64,000 nt of DNA from Cristatella mucedo (Eukaryota > Bryozoa > Phylactolaemata > Cristatellidae), in assembly GCA_009760855.2 (NCBI GenBank), contig WPIO01000004.1, positions 9,326,001 to 9,390,000 on the forward strand, given 5' to 3'. A program made the translations under genes and the position numbers. The notes beneath the pieces are model-generated. The model did not search any database. It was not told where the DNA came from and saw nothing but the letters and a program-made list of their open reading frames with translations. Below are positions 1 to 12,109 of the stretch, piece by piece (the first letter of the stretch is position 1; every line of letters starts with the position of its first letter).

Positions 1-9
1 ACCATAAAT

Positions 10-345
10 ACAATAATAAGAATACATTTGTATAGCACCATCGGATACCTAAATATATTTCTAGGCACTTAACAGATGCTACATATTAAGCATCACCAAT
101 AGCAGCAGGCATAGTGTAGCAGCATGCACATGCATATTAACACGAAGGACTAATCATAAAGACCCACTAAATGCTGCACTAAGCAGGTTGTTTAAAGCTT
201 CTTTTTAAATCTCGTCATGTCAGGGGACGTTGTGACGTGCGTAGTAGTGAGTTCCAGGAATTGGAAGCATACGAAGTCAAAACACGGTATCCAAAGGTTT
301 TGAGGTTCATTAGTTGAGCAAACTGACTCTACTGTCAAGTCGACC
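10..345 (-). mobile_element. LINE A (CR1/L2-like) 3' fragment
   Basis: Read on the minus strand, this is a decayed copy of the LINE family found many times in the window. It has the 3' tail (TTATT-type repeat, then the conserved tail block with AGCACC...CTAGGCACTT) and, further inside, remains of the end of the reverse-transcriptase ORF. It is heavily mutated and cannot be active. Confidence 0.6.
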
Positions 346-934
346 TATTTACAGCTAAGACAGTTATTGTCTAAATTAGGATCTGCTTAGCTGAGAATAT
401 GAAAGCAACACTAGTCCACGCGCTCGTTAAATTGCACGTTTTTTATTCTGTTATTACTGGTATTTTTTTACTTACTGTTATAGTCTAAGATTACAGCAAT
501 TCCATTTGTTTAACACTCAAGGCCTGGGCCCTTAATCTTTTTCAACAGGTGCAAAACTTGGAAGCTCATGTGGTCTGTCATCAACGACATAGCCGCCACA
601 TCCTAGCATTCCAGACTGAGTTTCATAGGCTCCCAATCAAGTATTGAGTAGATTTTCAAAATTCTCAGTCTGACTTACTTTTTAGCGTGGCTTGCACCGG
701 CCTACCTATTCAACATCATTACTACTCCAGTGCCTCTTAGCGCACAACCCGACCCTCGGCTTCCAGCCACCACACTCTTCCTCGCTATAAATTGAGTTCT
801 GTTGGTGTTTGTATGCACCAAAATTTCGGATATAGCTTGTGGCTTCGGTCACCACAAGCATTGACTTTTAACTTTTCAAATCTCAGCTAAAGAAGCTTTC
901 CCTAAATATATCGATTAGTACTGACAGATATGAG

Positions 935-991
<57 letters not shown>

Positions 992-2085
992 CATATGATG
1001 CTCACGATGCACAGTTCGAAGCATGACAAACTCTTGTCTTTGATTTCAATAGAGCTGTTAGTGGACTGACCGTGCTATTATTGAACAACAACTATATCCT
1101 AATCCAAACAAACGATGAACGGATAAAATATTGATAGAACAAGAACTTACTGGCGAGGTTTTTGTGGAATTCGAATGTTGTTTGAGGCTAATTATTGATC
1201 AAATGGACATCACTCACAAGTTCAAAGATATTACAATCGAATTATTTGCTTGAGATACCTTCACAGGAAGGCAGCAGTTAATGAGACTGGTGCATGGTGG
1301 TGCGATCAGATGAAGAACACTTCAATAGCAATGCAGAGCTGCTTGCTTTGTGACCTTGGTTTCGTGGGTGCACAGTTGTACTCAGCTTGTGCAGCATTTT
1401 CTGATAGTTCTGCGAATTCGCAGAATGATGTGCCATGTCAAGTGTATCTAGCAATATATCGAAGAATAACGTAGGACTTAGGACGGAGCTGAACTGCGAG
1501 CCGAGTTTTGAAAGAGATTTTTCAAGATTGCAAAAGGATCAGATAGCGCCAGAAATTAGGACCACTTCGCTCAATCCAGCACTTTAGAACAGAATGCAAA
1601 GGTTGCAATAACCTAGAGTTGATAACAAACCAGTTATCGGGCTGAGATAGCATGTCTATGCAAGAGGACATTCAGCGCGCACATCATACATGGAATACAC
1701 GGAACACGATCGCCTAAACATAAAGAGCACCAGCCATGCCTTACAACACCACTCCACCTTAAGTTAAGACACACATGAAACTAAATGAGGTGGATGATCA
1801 GCCACAAAACATCAAGTAAAGAAGTTTTTTGCTAGAGCTAGAAAGGCATTGAATCAATAGCACGATCCAAGACCACAGCTGGATATAAATGCAAGCCTGG
1901 ATTATTACTTGTTGCTTGACCTAGTGCAGAACTGATGTCACACTGGTGTCTCCCTATTTCTTGGTCGTGCAAGAACAGTGGACACGCGGAACTTGGCCTA
2001 CCGTCGCGACCTAGTACCTATCCTGTCAAAAACGCCAAGCAATTACACTTTGGCTTCCTCGTGAGATTTCGAAAGACGACGTTGT
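346..2085. other. intergenic stretch, no gene recognised
   Basis: Apart from the TA microsatellite listed separately I see only short open frames with no recognisable protein features, and no paired splice sites around a coding-like block. Confidence 0.5.
936..990. repeat. (TA)n microsatellite
   Basis: A nearly uninterrupted TA run of about 55 bases. Confidence 0.95.
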
Positions 2086-2089
2086 GTGC

Positions 2090-2180
2090 ACCCGTTGCTT
2101 CTCGGCCACTAATGTATGCCTCACCCGCAGCAAGTGGTTGAGCAATTGACTCAGTGCAGCCTTTGATGTAAGCACGTGGC
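2090..2180 (-). repeat. dispersed repeat, copy 1 (mate at 20.4 kb)
   Basis: The reverse complement matches 20365-20450: both carry GAGTCAATTGC, CAACCAC and GGCATACATTAGTGGC in the same order. The two copies lie in opposite orientation. Origin unknown; probably a decayed interspersed element. Confidence 0.6.
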
Positions 2181-2439
2181 CCACCACAATGGCCACCACA
2201 GATGCACTCACTTATCTGTGGTGAGTCAGCCCCAGCTCGTATATGTACCCGCTGAGGGCATAAAGACGGAGAGACGCCCGTGTCTTCGTGTCTCAGGGAG
2301 ACTCCACTAGCACTGCTGCAGCGGGAGACACAATAACGTAACAACGTCTTCCTTCGATCGTTTGTCCATTTTTATATACCTATAGGAAGCCATGTCAACG
2401 ATTATGGGTTACCTTCGACAATAAATCAGCCGTTCCCTT

Positions 2440-2776
2440 CCTCCACTTAAAGACCGTTGGTGACAGAAGCTTTAGCTCTGCAGGTCCTAGACTGTGGAAC
2501 TCGCTTCCACAATTCTTACGCACCGACAACTACCCTCGTGCTGCCGACTGTGGCTCATCCTTTTCAGCGGTCCTCAGCTGCTACTTCCATTCTACTCGCT
2601 ACCTCGACTGCTCTCCTGACTCTGATATTCTTCCCACTTTCTCTTTGTTGCGTGAGACGAAGTCTGTTGGCAACCGAATGCGTACCGAAAGCCGCTTAAG
2701 CTGTGAGTGCGCTATGCAAAACTCTCCTGCGTAACACCCACATGGTCTTTATGACTTTGTGCAGTTACAGACGGAG
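2440..2776 (+). mobile_element. LINE B 3' end (second CR1-like family)
   Basis: The plus strand encodes the end of a LINE ORF, with the FSSAGPRLWNSLP-type motif in mixed frames, followed by a conserved 3' UTR (GTGAGTGCGCTATGCAAAACTC ... ACGGAGATACATA). Copies at 31.7, 35.1 (minus), 51.2 and 56.1 kb share this end. It closes in an ATAC/ACAT repeat, the family's normal tail. Confidence 0.7.
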
Positions 2777-2833
2777 ATACATACATACATACATACATAC
2801 ATACATACATACATACATACATACATACATACA
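2777..2833. repeat. (ATAC)n tail of LINE B
   Basis: About 14 tandem ATAC units directly after the LINE B 3' end, so it probably grew from the element's tail. Confidence 0.9.
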
Positions 2834-3087
2834 CGATGTCTGTATTTCTAGCCGTGGGTCAGACTTTGAGACAGGTTGAAACGATAAAGCGGTCCTTCGT
2901 TCTATCGCTACCTTATCCGTTCGTGGTCTTAAGAAGCACTACATAAACCCGGATGACAGTTCAGCTACACCTCAGACCACACATTATGCTTCAATAGATA
3001 CACTATTCAGGTCACACCCATCTGTCAATTCTCAGACCTATTAGGACGTACGGCACAAGCTGAGTATAACTTGGTAGCGATGACAAA

Positions 3088-3240
3088 AAGGTTTGGCCCA
3101 GGAGGTAAGGTGCTTCCCTTTAACGATTAAGCTAATTAATAAATTAAGCTAACTAATTAATTTGTAATTAAGCTCGTGGGCTCGAGCCCTGCGGCATATA
3201 TAAATTGACTGGATAGAGGTAACGTTTTCTTCTCGTGGCG
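3088..3240 (+). mobile_element. tRNA-derived SINE (type V) fragment
   Basis: It starts with a GGCCCAGGAGGTAAGG A-box-like head and has a B-box-like GTGGGCTCGAGCCCTGC, the pair seen in the copies at 4.8, 39.0 and 50.1 kb. A short AATTAA-rich stretch separates the two boxes in this copy. The downstream part is decayed. Confidence 0.55.
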
Positions 3241-3274
3241 CTATACTAAACAACTCTTTCCCCTACACACACGA

Positions 3275-3277
<3 letters not shown>

Positions 3278-3358
<81 letters not shown>
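3278..3358. repeat. (CA)n-(AT)n compound microsatellite
   Basis: A CA run of about 60 bases followed directly by an AT run. Confidence 0.95.
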
Positions 3359-3692
3359 CTGAACTTACCAAAACGCAGCAAATTCATCAAATACTTCCTT
3401 CCTATGAAGGTGCTCTGCCAACAAATTCTATGGGAACTACCGTGAACTTATGATGACTGTTGCCTACTTGGTTCACTATGAGCCTTAGACCATTTTGATT
3501 AAACAAAAAGCCCCACTTGGGACGTCTCGTTTTATCCATTCCCAGGCACCCAGAGCTTTGTAGATTAGGCTATAATTATAGTTTATAAATATCTGGGCCA
3601 GTCCACTATAAAACACATAGAAGTTAAGGAATAAGTATTGATACTTTATTCAATTGGGCTCCCTGTGGAGGACCCTTCGGAGCTGTCAGTCC

Positions 3693-4028
3693 TCATCGGT
3701 AGATGAAGCTACAGGCAAGGGTCGAAGGATAGGGTAATAATTTTAACAATGATTTGGTAACAGTCCTGTCGCTGTCAGTCAAATGAGAAAGTGAATTCAC
3801 CATGAAGAGGCTTTGAAAGGCTTTCCTGTGCGCTATGTCCAACCACGTTAGCTCTGCCAGCCATTCCTTCCCAGCTTTTCTCACTGAGAATTGCCCACTC
3901 AGCACGCAGGCAGCATCTAGCATACAGGCGAAAGCGGGCACGCACCATGTCTTAAAATGTGGATAGCGGGCCGGGGATGGCTGTCTTTCTCTTGACAATG
4001 AAGACCTAGGTCGGTCATGTACGGTCAT
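3693..4028 (-). CDS. hypothetical 111-codon open frame with nearby AATAAA
   Basis: I do not recognise this protein. It runs 111 codons on the minus strand, rich in K/R and aromatic residues, without signal peptide or repeats. An AATAAA sits about 45 bases past the stop (3650-3645), which fits a terminal exon but can occur by chance. A signal-peptide-like first exon on the same strand at 5.2 kb could in theory belong to the same gene, but no linking exons with matching phase were found. Confidence 0.15.
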   Translation of the reverse strand: MTVHDRPRSSLSRERQPSPARYPHFKTWCVPAFACMLDAACVLSGQFSVRKAGKEWLAELTWLDIAHRKAFQSLFMVNSLSHLTDSDRTVTKSLLKLLPYPSTLACSFIYR

Positions 4029-4110
4029 GCCTACTCCTACTCACCAAGCTCTAGAAGCGATCGTGGAAGTCGCCACGCATCGTTCCTTAGGCTTGCCACG
4101 TGGAATATAT

Positions 4111-4219
<109 letters not shown>

Positions 4220-4807
4220 TTATATGGTGCCGAATGGAAAAGACGGCCATGGCCACTCTAGAAAGATTTATGATTAACCAGCTCAGTTTTCACGCGATAG
4301 CGGAACGTCCCTAATACTAAGAACATGCGACTGCTTATTTCTGTCATTCATGTACCAAACCAAAGTAATTTGATCCCCTTTTTTCATGGAGGACCGACAC
4401 TGTCAACTGGGGTAGCTGATGTTCCCGAAGCACTTGAGGAAATGAGGAAAGCGAATGTTTAGCGCGAGACCATATTCAGTCATAAGGGACCGCTGAGGCG
4501 CTGCCGTGGGCCCCGACGAGGTCAAGGCAAAAATGCCGCAGCATGCGTGAAGAAATTTTCGAAAAACTCCGTCAGCAAATGAGCCGCCGATCAGGACGCC
4601 TCGACCGAAGCCGCTAGTTCGAAGCCCTATTGATGGCGTCACTTGGCGGCGTCTGTCGCGTGGCTCCAGGGCGACGTGGCTCGCGGGTAGCGCACATCGG
4701 GCAGGGCAGCGTCAGAGTCGCTCGCGGCGCTACGCGCAAGCCGCCGAATAAACGCGATAGGATCCACATAAGGCTTCCGGCCGCCAGCGAGACGTTAGTT
4801 AGCGACT

Positions 4808-4925
4808 GCCGAGCTGGCGTGGCCCGCGGTCAAGATGCTCACCTTTGCCCAATAAGGTCATGGGCTCGACCCCTGAAGCATAGGCGAGGCACCAGGATAG
4901 AAATGAAGTTCTCTTACAAAGCTAT
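4808..4925 (+). mobile_element. SINE type V with LINE-like tail
   Basis: A tRNA-like head (GCTGGCGTGGCCCGCGGTCA), then CTCACCTTTG, then a B-box-like GTCATGGGCTCGACCCC. The tail begins GAAGTTCTCTTAC, as in the LINE A tail. Confidence 0.55.
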
Positions 4926-5173
4926 GCAAATGAGTTAACTTTTCCATTTTTTGTGTCGCCGTCGCGGAGCGAGCAGCTAGCTTCCAAAGCTTTCCGGGAG
5001 TGATATTGAAACGACCGCCATTGCGGCAACAGCAGGTCTTCCGCGAACCCACTTCTTAGTACTCTATTCTTCGCATTTGAATGGCGTCTCAGTACCTTCT
5101 CCAGCAGGAGCAAGGCGCAGCTAGCGAGCTTACGTTGCAAGCTATTGCTAAAGCGCAAACAAATTGCACTCAC

Positions 5174-5231
5174 CGATTTCTATGCTGACGAACAGCAGCA
5201 GCCGTAGCAGCGAGAACGAGCGGACCAACAT
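5174..5231 (-). CDS. possible signal-peptide first exon
   Basis: On the minus strand, ATG at 5231-5229 opens 19 codons with the profile of a secretion signal: a short basic start (MLVRS), then an L/F-rich core (FSLLRLLLFVS). The frame runs into a consensus donor, GTGAGT, immediately after base 5174 (exit phase 1). The gene would continue toward position 1. I searched 5.1-3.7 kb on this strand for an acceptor and coding block in matching phase and found none convincing, so this may be a lone exon, a gene with a long intron, or chance. Confidence 0.3.
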
Positions 5232-6550
5232 GGTTGACCTTGGCCTTGGCTTCTTCGTTGAGCACCGAATCCTGACGGCTGCGCGTTGAGGGATCTGCGC
5301 CACTGACCAAAAGCCGATACCTCGCAAGCTGTAAGTATGATGCGCGGTATTGGAACGTACCTGGGTAAAAATACAGACCGGCGCCGCACGCATATCCTAC
5401 CCGTTTTCACAAGTAATTAGCAAGTTATGTAATCGCTCTTTTGACAATCAGTATTGATAATCCGTTCTAAGCAAATAATACCGAGCGAAGCAACGGAAGC
5501 TGTTTACAGATAACAGTTGTCTCAAAATGTCTACCACGTTTGATCGGAGCGAAAGCGTAGTAACCCGCCTCAGGGTCACACTCGACTACACTGTAAATAC
5601 TATTTAATTTGTTGAATTTTACTAAGAGACAATCACTCTACCAAGGAACCCGATTTTTGCGCCGAATAATAGGCACAAAAACGTTTACTCGCCACTTTTA
5701 GTGCGGCATGCGAGCCTTTCGCGGGGCTGAAAGCGATATGAGCTCATTTCCGCACGCAGCACTACGTCACCCGTAAAGAGTACCGCATCGTGGCCCAGAG
5801 GAGGGCTCAAATTTGACTGGTGCTTAGCCGAGTTGGCCTCGAAAATTTGCCCGAGGCTTAGCTTAGGAGGCCAGTCCCCTCCCAAAATCTTGCGGCGGCG
5901 CAGGCTTCGAGCAGGTCGCACCGTCCAGCCGGTCTGTCTAGCACGGCGTGTCTCGGCTCCAGTTGACCGCCACCGGACCTGCTTAGGTAAAGCGCAGCAA
6001 TGGCCTCCGGCGGTGTGGGCAGCTAGCCAGCGATGCAACAGTCGTTGCTGGCGCTGACGCTAGCTAGCGCCAAACTCCCACCGCTAGGGGGCGCCAACGC
6101 ACCCCCCCCTGTCGCCTCCGACGCATATGCCGTGAACCTGGGTGCGGCTAGGGCGAGAGAACGCTCGCGAAGAGGCACTCGTGGTGTCAACAACGCTCGT
6201 GAGCGCCAGTTACACGGTCAAGATCCTCATAATGCCGGGCTGCCTACGGATGCTGATTCTCAAGGTCATAGCGACGCCTGCTTTTCAGCAATAAGCAGTG
6301 TTCTGTTCCTGCTCAAAACCCGGGGGTTGAGCGAGAGAATTGACGACTGAAGTCACACTGACGAGCTCGAGCGAAGCACGCGCGAGTAACTCGACAAAAC
6401 GCACAAGCTTAGCTTGAAAAACAGGCAACCAAGATGGACCAAAAGAAACCGAACGGCACCAAAGAGGGATGCGAATGAAACGCCCGAGTGGCGGAAAATA
6501 AGGGATTCGGCTGAGGTGCTGCTCACGAACGAGCTCTATAGGGAGCGGGC
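5232..6550. other. moderately CpG-rich intergenic DNA
   Basis: CpGs are frequent around 4.6-4.8 kb and 5.7-6.2 kb. The short frames here overlap on both strands with no recognisable domain. It could hold promoter DNA, but nothing specific is visible. Confidence 0.3.
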
Positions 6551-6554
6551 AGAA

Positions 6555-6835
6555 ATTAAGATGTAAGCTGACGCTCTGACAGCAAGCACACGACAATACA
6601 CATGCGACGAAACACAGAAACCGAGGGGGGCTTCAACACTCGTGTATTGTGCCAACACTCGCAGCACTACACGCCACATGGCGGTTCTTACCCCACCCCT
6701 TGTCCTGCTTCCCACAGCCTGCTCCTGTCCAGTCAGTGACTCACCCTCATGCAACCATTTCCCAATCAAGCGGCACGGCCCATAAACAAGCGGCCATAAA
6801 CATCGGCCCCATACACTCATAGGACGGCAATAAAG
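6555..6835. repeat. dispersed repeat C, copy 1
   Basis: Shares an ordered set of blocks with 10015-10285: AAGCTGACGCTCTG, a CATGCGACGAAA-like block, CAGAAACCGAGG, CTCGCAGC, GTCCTGCTTCCCAC and a closing AATAAA. Both copies lie in the same orientation. No coding potential or terminal repeats were recognised. Confidence 0.6.
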
Positions 6836-7734
6836 CAATCGCAGGTAGCTTTCTGCATAAGGATCGAACTGTATTTTTTATACATCATAGCGTCGTAGCG
6901 AATCTCCTACAACATGCATCGCGAACGAGAGAAACGAGGTAAGAGAGAATCATTTCAAAAAGCGCTCAATCTGCATTCGACCATGCGCAGTATTTGCATT
7001 GCCGCAGCGTCAGCGGAGTCATTTTGGTCATATTTAGGGTCGGAAGAATTTCTTAGCATGCCATAATGCTTTCTCTTTGGGTCATGTCCTTTTGTTGCTA
7101 TGCAAATTCCGTTCGTGACACTTCGTGCAATATCGGCAGACTGGAATTTATCCTGGTTAGCTATGCTTGGAAAAATCGGGGAATCCAACTGAAGAGCACA
7201 TTTGAACTCGATAGGGCAACGAAACATAGAAAATGAGATCCCACTTTTGACTGTCTCTACTCTAAAACATTTATGAACTTGATATTTTTGCTACTGAAGA
7301 CACTGCAGCAGTCTCTACTTAAGAAGGAGCTTAGATAGAACTACGTTGCCGAAGCCCGGGGAAGTTAACTATTAAGCCAACGTAATGAACGAGAGAGAAC
7401 TCAGCCTCGACTCAGGGCGTCGAGGCTGAGCGTCGAGGAGCACAGGCGCGTGGTTCACAAAGTGGCCGCCTCGGAGGTGGAGAAGACCGGTGGCTCATGC
7501 ACGGCGAACTCCATTGCCGATAGGTCGGCACCGTTTTCAACTGGCGGCACATTTGAACCTCCGAGAGCTCGGGTTCATCCGCAGCCCAGGCTGAGCGCGG
7601 ATCACCATGTCGCCGCGTGTAATCCAGCAGTTTTTGAAGTTTGTGAGCTTGAAAGTGGCGCCGTCTCAGTAGATTTCCAAAATGCCACGATACCGATTAG
7701 GAATTACTTTAACTTTTTGTCATTGTTAGTATCA

Positions 7735-8345
7735 ATTATAAAAATATTTATATAGCATCCTCAGAGTGCTAAATCTCTCGGTAGGTTCTTTACATAAACT
7801 AATAATAATAATAATGATGATGCATTTGATATAGCGAGCTCAGAGAACTCAATCTCTTTCCAGGCACTTTACATTTGCTGCAAAAGAAATTTGATCGAAT
7901 GGTTAGTGGTATCGTGCTCGATAAACACCAAGAATAATCTGGTTAGGGGTGACATGCACAGGGTCAGCATATAAGTTTAGTTAGTTGCAGCATGCACTGT
8001 GTCAGCACACATAAGCACATAAAGAACGAATCAGACGGACCCACTAAATGATGTAAGTGGAGCGCGTCAACATGGTTAGTGATAACATGCACGGCGTCAT
8101 CACATAGGAGCAAAGATTGAACAATTCACGCCGTCACAGCAAATTTTATAAGGAACAGGTAATTTTTAGCTTCTTCTTAAATGTAACCAAGTCATGGAAT
8201 GTCTTGACGTCAGTCGAGGGTGAGTTCGAAGCTTGGGGACCGTACCGACGGTCTCCACAGGGTTTAAGGAGGTTGATACGAGGCTCAGCTAAAACATCAG
8301 CGAGGAAGCGAGGCACAGCTGTAATCGTCAAGTGTGCCCTCAAAG
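7735..8345 (-). mobile_element. LINE A 3' fragments
   Basis: On the minus strand a decayed end of the reverse-transcriptase ORF (8343 down to about 8146) still reads LKPCGDRRYGPQASNSP and LVTFKKKLK, matching the FGDRAFSSYAPKAWNSLP and TTFKRNLKT segments of better copies. The 3' UTR and the ATT-rich tail follow to about 7800. A second, shorter tail fragment abuts at 7735-7800. Confidence 0.7.
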
Positions 8346-8429
8346 TACGCTCACCTTCACGAACACCCTAAGATTTGCAGCGAAGCCCTCTGTCCATGTC
8401 ACCAACCACCGACTTGCAGTTTCTTCAGA

Positions 8430-8537
8430 CAGACTTCCGTTGCCGGATAGACTTCCGCTGCCGGACAGACTTCCGCCGTCGGACAGACTTCCGCTGCCGG
8501 ACAGGTTACCGTTGTCGGACAGTTTACCGCTGCCGAT
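8430..8537 (+). repeat. 18-bp minisatellite, about six units
   Basis: Unit ACTTCCGCTGCCGGACAG, repeated about six times with single-base differences. Because 18 is divisible by three, an open frame (8332-8658) reads it as tandem hexapeptides of the DRLPLP type. No start context, homology or splice sites support a protein. Confidence 0.85.
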
Positions 8538-8784
8538 TAATACGCTTGCTCACTATTGGGCCACAAATCCTTCTAATTCTTGGGGTGCCAAGGCAGAAGG
8601 TATCGAACCGATGCATGCCGAAGGATTCAACCTAAGTTGTTGTGTAACGTTTCGCTGATCTGATGCTATAAATAGCACGCGCATGTGCATTTTATCATCT
8701 GGTATCAGGGAAGAGTTGGCAAATGGCGCTCGCCGATGTTCCAACTCACCATCCTGAGGTTTTGCTAGGGTTGTGATGCTCAGC

Positions 8785-8875
8785 TAGAACGATCGAGTGG
8801 GCTCGAGCCCTGCCGCTTTTATCAAGCGCCTCGATAGAGATAGCAGTCTCTAAGGGCAAATTGTATTTTTTCTTG
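8785..8875 (+). mobile_element. SINE type V, 3' half
   Basis: B-box-like GAGTGGGCTCGAGCCCTGC, followed by a decayed tail with TCGATAGAGATAGCAGTCTCT. The 5' half is not clear. Confidence 0.45.
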
Positions 8876-9189
8876 ATAAAAGTGACGGTATCGTAAGTCA
8901 GCTTGCACAATTTGAGTTCATCTCTATTTTATGCGAGTCACTTTTTTGTGAAGGCGACTAATCTTGGTGTAGATCAGTGAGCATTGTCTGAGATAACCTC
9001 GACTGCTGAAGAGTCAGCGACGTATTATCAAGTTGCACGCTGTACCAATCGCGTAGGCGTCAGTGAGGAGTAGCTGTTAGGAATCAATAGCAGTACGAAG
9101 TTGAGCTTAACCGTACCGATCCACAACTTTCAGCCTTTTTCACTTCAACCGATCGCGTTTTGAATATTTCGCTGCGTCCCAATCGGCTC

Positions 9190-9345
9190 TATGGTGAGCC
9201 GCGATGGCACATCGGGTAAGGCAGCTTCCGGTGGGCGATCCTTTATTGCCGCTGCAAGCGGTGTTGGTAGCCACAGAGGCTCTTCTGTCGCTGTACAGAG
9301 AGGCTGTTAAATCATCTAGTATATGGCTTGCTACCATGTCAGGTA
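9190..9345 (+). mobile_element. SINE type A, internally deleted
   Basis: The head GGTGAGCCGCGATGGCACAT and GGTAAGGC match the copy at 61.6 kb, and the body (GGGCGATCCTTTATTGCCGC, TGCAAGCGG, CTCTTCTGTCGCT) matches too. The B-box segment between them is missing here. Confidence 0.65.
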
Positions 9346-10014
9346 AAAGAATAGTAGAGCACGGGCAAGTTGATTCTACAACCGCTTAGGAATCAGTACA
9401 GCGTGCTCTTTCAATCAAGTTAAAAACCGCAGCGTTTGCCGATCAATTCAGCCAGACTACCGTCTGTATCGTCGCTCGTAGCCGCCCCGTATAAAGCAGC
9501 TATTGGTTCAATATACATAAATGACGGTTCGTGTACAGCGTTCTTTTTGAGACGCGCTGCAAGGACATGACAAACCGACGAGAGAAAGCGCGCGTTACAT
9601 TTAAGCCCAGCCGATTCAACGAACTCATTTCTATAGCTGCAAAAGAGCCACACAAGATACGCCTTCAATGTCGCGTCTAGCACACACAGCCCGCCGTTTT
9701 CCTATAGTCTCTACCGACAATGCCAAAGCTAAACCGTCGGGTTGGGGCTGGTCCAAACTCGGATCTCGTCCGAACTCGGACTGCGGAGCCCGCGCAGTTC
9801 CACTGTTCGGTCGACGACGGGCGAAAGCAGCTCGGCTGACCCCGGAAATGAAAACTTTCGAAGGAGGGCGACTATCGATGACGCAGGAGATAAGCAAAGC
9901 GCCGCCGGCGACTCTCTGTTGGTGGAGCTCGTTGGCAGACGGGCGGATGCGACACGCGCGGCTGTCGACTGTATAGGCTAGTCTAAACTTCCGACAACGC
10001 AAAGCTGGTTAAAA

Positions 10015-10285
10015 GGTCGAATAAGCTGACGCTCTGTCAGCGCACACGCACCGGTACATAGACGACGAAATGCAGACACCGAGGGGCGGGGCTCCAACGT
10101 TGGTGTGCATTTCGTCAGCGCTCGCAGCGTTACGCCGCGTGTAGCCGCTCTCACCTTCGTCCTGCTTCCCACTGCCTCCTCCTCCTCCGGCAGTGATTCC
10201 CCATGTAAAACATCTACTCATTCCACCATTATCCCATGTAATCCATAAACCGATAAAACCACAAACTCGCAATAAACAGTAAAAC
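10015..10285. repeat. dispersed repeat C, copy 2
   Basis: Mate of 6555-6835; the same ordered blocks (AAGCTGACGCTCTGTCAGC, GACACCGAGG, CGCTCGCAGC, GTCCTGCTTCCCACTGCC) and the same orientation. Confidence 0.6.
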
Positions 10286-10675
10286 CACAGGTCGCTCGAC
10301 TATTGGTATCAGAATGGACCGGCTCTGACGCGTTGGGCATGCCCCAAACACAATCGGGTCAGTCTGTTGCAAAGGTCTTTCGGCACAATATGGAAGCGGT
10401 CTTTCTGTGAAACTGCAGCGTGGCCGTCTGCAGAGCAATTTAGCACTATACCTATCTAATCCATAATAACCTATATTTGACCTCCGTTCGTCCGTCGCAG
10501 TTTCTGACGTCACGTTTATATTGGTTCCTTCGCGTAAAAAGTATAGTACTACCGCGACGGTACAGCAATGCTTGTCAAAACAGGGGAGATAGTTTGCTAG
10601 CTTGCATATGAAGCTGCAACATGCACTCTTGTAGTTGAAATTGGACTTTGAAATGCTACAACTTCACGCAAAAAT

Positions 10676-10900
10676 ATGAATTCAAAAAAGAGTTCTTTCA
10701 AAGGGCGTCCAAGGCATTCGAGCAGCTGGAGCTCTCCGCACGACGAATTCCTTCGCCAGTCGCCGCCCTCGATGGCGACTGGCGTATCTAGCGCTTCTAG
10801 CGCTTCCGGCGCCGCTTCTCAGCTTCCGCTCGGACCACCTGAGCTGGCTTATTTGAAGGCTGCCAGAGTGAGCGTGACCGACCGGAAGTCGTGCTGCTAA
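10676..10900 (+). CDS. hypothetical Ser-rich open frame
   Basis: I do not recognise it. The frame is 74 codons, starting MNSKKSSFKGRPRHSSS and ending in RKSCC, with a low-complexity Ser/Ala middle. A possible donor (GTGAGC) follows AAR at 10867, so it could be an exon. No partner exons were found. Confidence 0.15.
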   Translation: MNSKKSSFKGRPRHSSSWSSPHDEFLRQSPPSMATGVSSASSASGAASQLPLGPPELAYLKAARVSVTDRKSCC

Positions 10901-12105
10901 TTAATCATTTGCACAATCATACGCTCGTATGGAGTATTTTTAATTTTCAAATCGAATATCATGCGCCAGCGATTTTTCGTGCGTGCACGCTGGTAAAAAA
11001 GCAAGAGTGTAGAATTTAGTGCAAGTGAGCTCAAGTGCCCATATTCTTTACCTGAAGTTCCGACGTCGGTCTGCCGGCCCAACTAATGGAGCTCAGACTT
11101 CGAAACTTTTCACTTTTTAGTTCCGACGACCCTATAGCTGGGGCTATCTTTGCGAGACAACGGGTGACTGACATTCATTTTACAAGTCTAGTAAAAGTAG
11201 GCCTGAATCGTGAATGTGAGCGCTCTCGCGTCGATGACTTGCTCAGAGACCGGTAGCGTGGACAGCTTACAGGCCTAAACGTGTTTGACTCACGCCTCCT
11301 ATTGTTTCGGGAACTCTCCTACCTTAGACGACTTCGCTGTCGCAGATCCACACTGGTTAAGGAAGGCTTTTATTCTCAGCCTCCAGCTCAGTCACCAGAG
11401 CAGCATCGCAGATGGGTATTTGAGCAGGGTGCCATTGCTAGGGTACCGCTGGCGATGTTGAAAAAACCATGCCAGAAGCACTGTCCTTCCGTATGCCTGA
11501 CTTCATACTACTACCTTTTACCACATTTGTAAAGTATCCAGAAAGAGTTTTAGGCCTCCGAGGGGGCTAGACAAATACCTCTTACTATTATCACATTGTT
11601 TTTATTACGCGACTTCGATGCGTTTGGCTGTTTGCCAAGCCTCGGACATTGCCTCATCGACGTCGGTGTCTGCCGCTCAGCCGCATTCCTCGGCCTGAGT
11701 AAATCTCTCATTTTCCGCCTCGAATTTCGCCTCGAAGGGGATTTTATTTTACAACTAGCTTTCAAGAGGTTTTCATATGCTTGGCATGGCCTTGCGAACT
11801 GATTAGCCGCAAGCAGACGACGAAATCGACTTAATTTATTGTCGCTCCACTGTCTAGGGGTCATCTCAAATGTTGGTAGCGGTAGCTTCCAAAACAGAAG
11901 TGAGCGGGCTGGTATGATCTGGAACTATTACATCAGCCTTTTCCATGCCAGCTTCTAATCCTACTCTACCGTGGGAATATGTTATTCGTGGCTGCACTAT
12001 CGTGTGTTGGGGTTACCGGACAGGCAATACTGTTGTTGTATACATGCTCCAGACAGTTTCGTTTGTGCAAGCCAAACGTATGTAACCAGTGCTAGATCTC
12101 ACAGC
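10901..12105. other. intergenic stretch, no gene recognised
   Basis: Contains an unrecognised basic minus-strand frame (11864-11550, SRRNSRRKMRDLL) that may be decayed element DNA. Nothing else stands out. Confidence 0.4.
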
Positions 12106-12109
12106 AGCA

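Noticed and set aside
5080-5148. Second exon directly after the 5.2-kb signal-peptide exon
   Set aside because: The intron would be only about 25 bases, too short for splicing.
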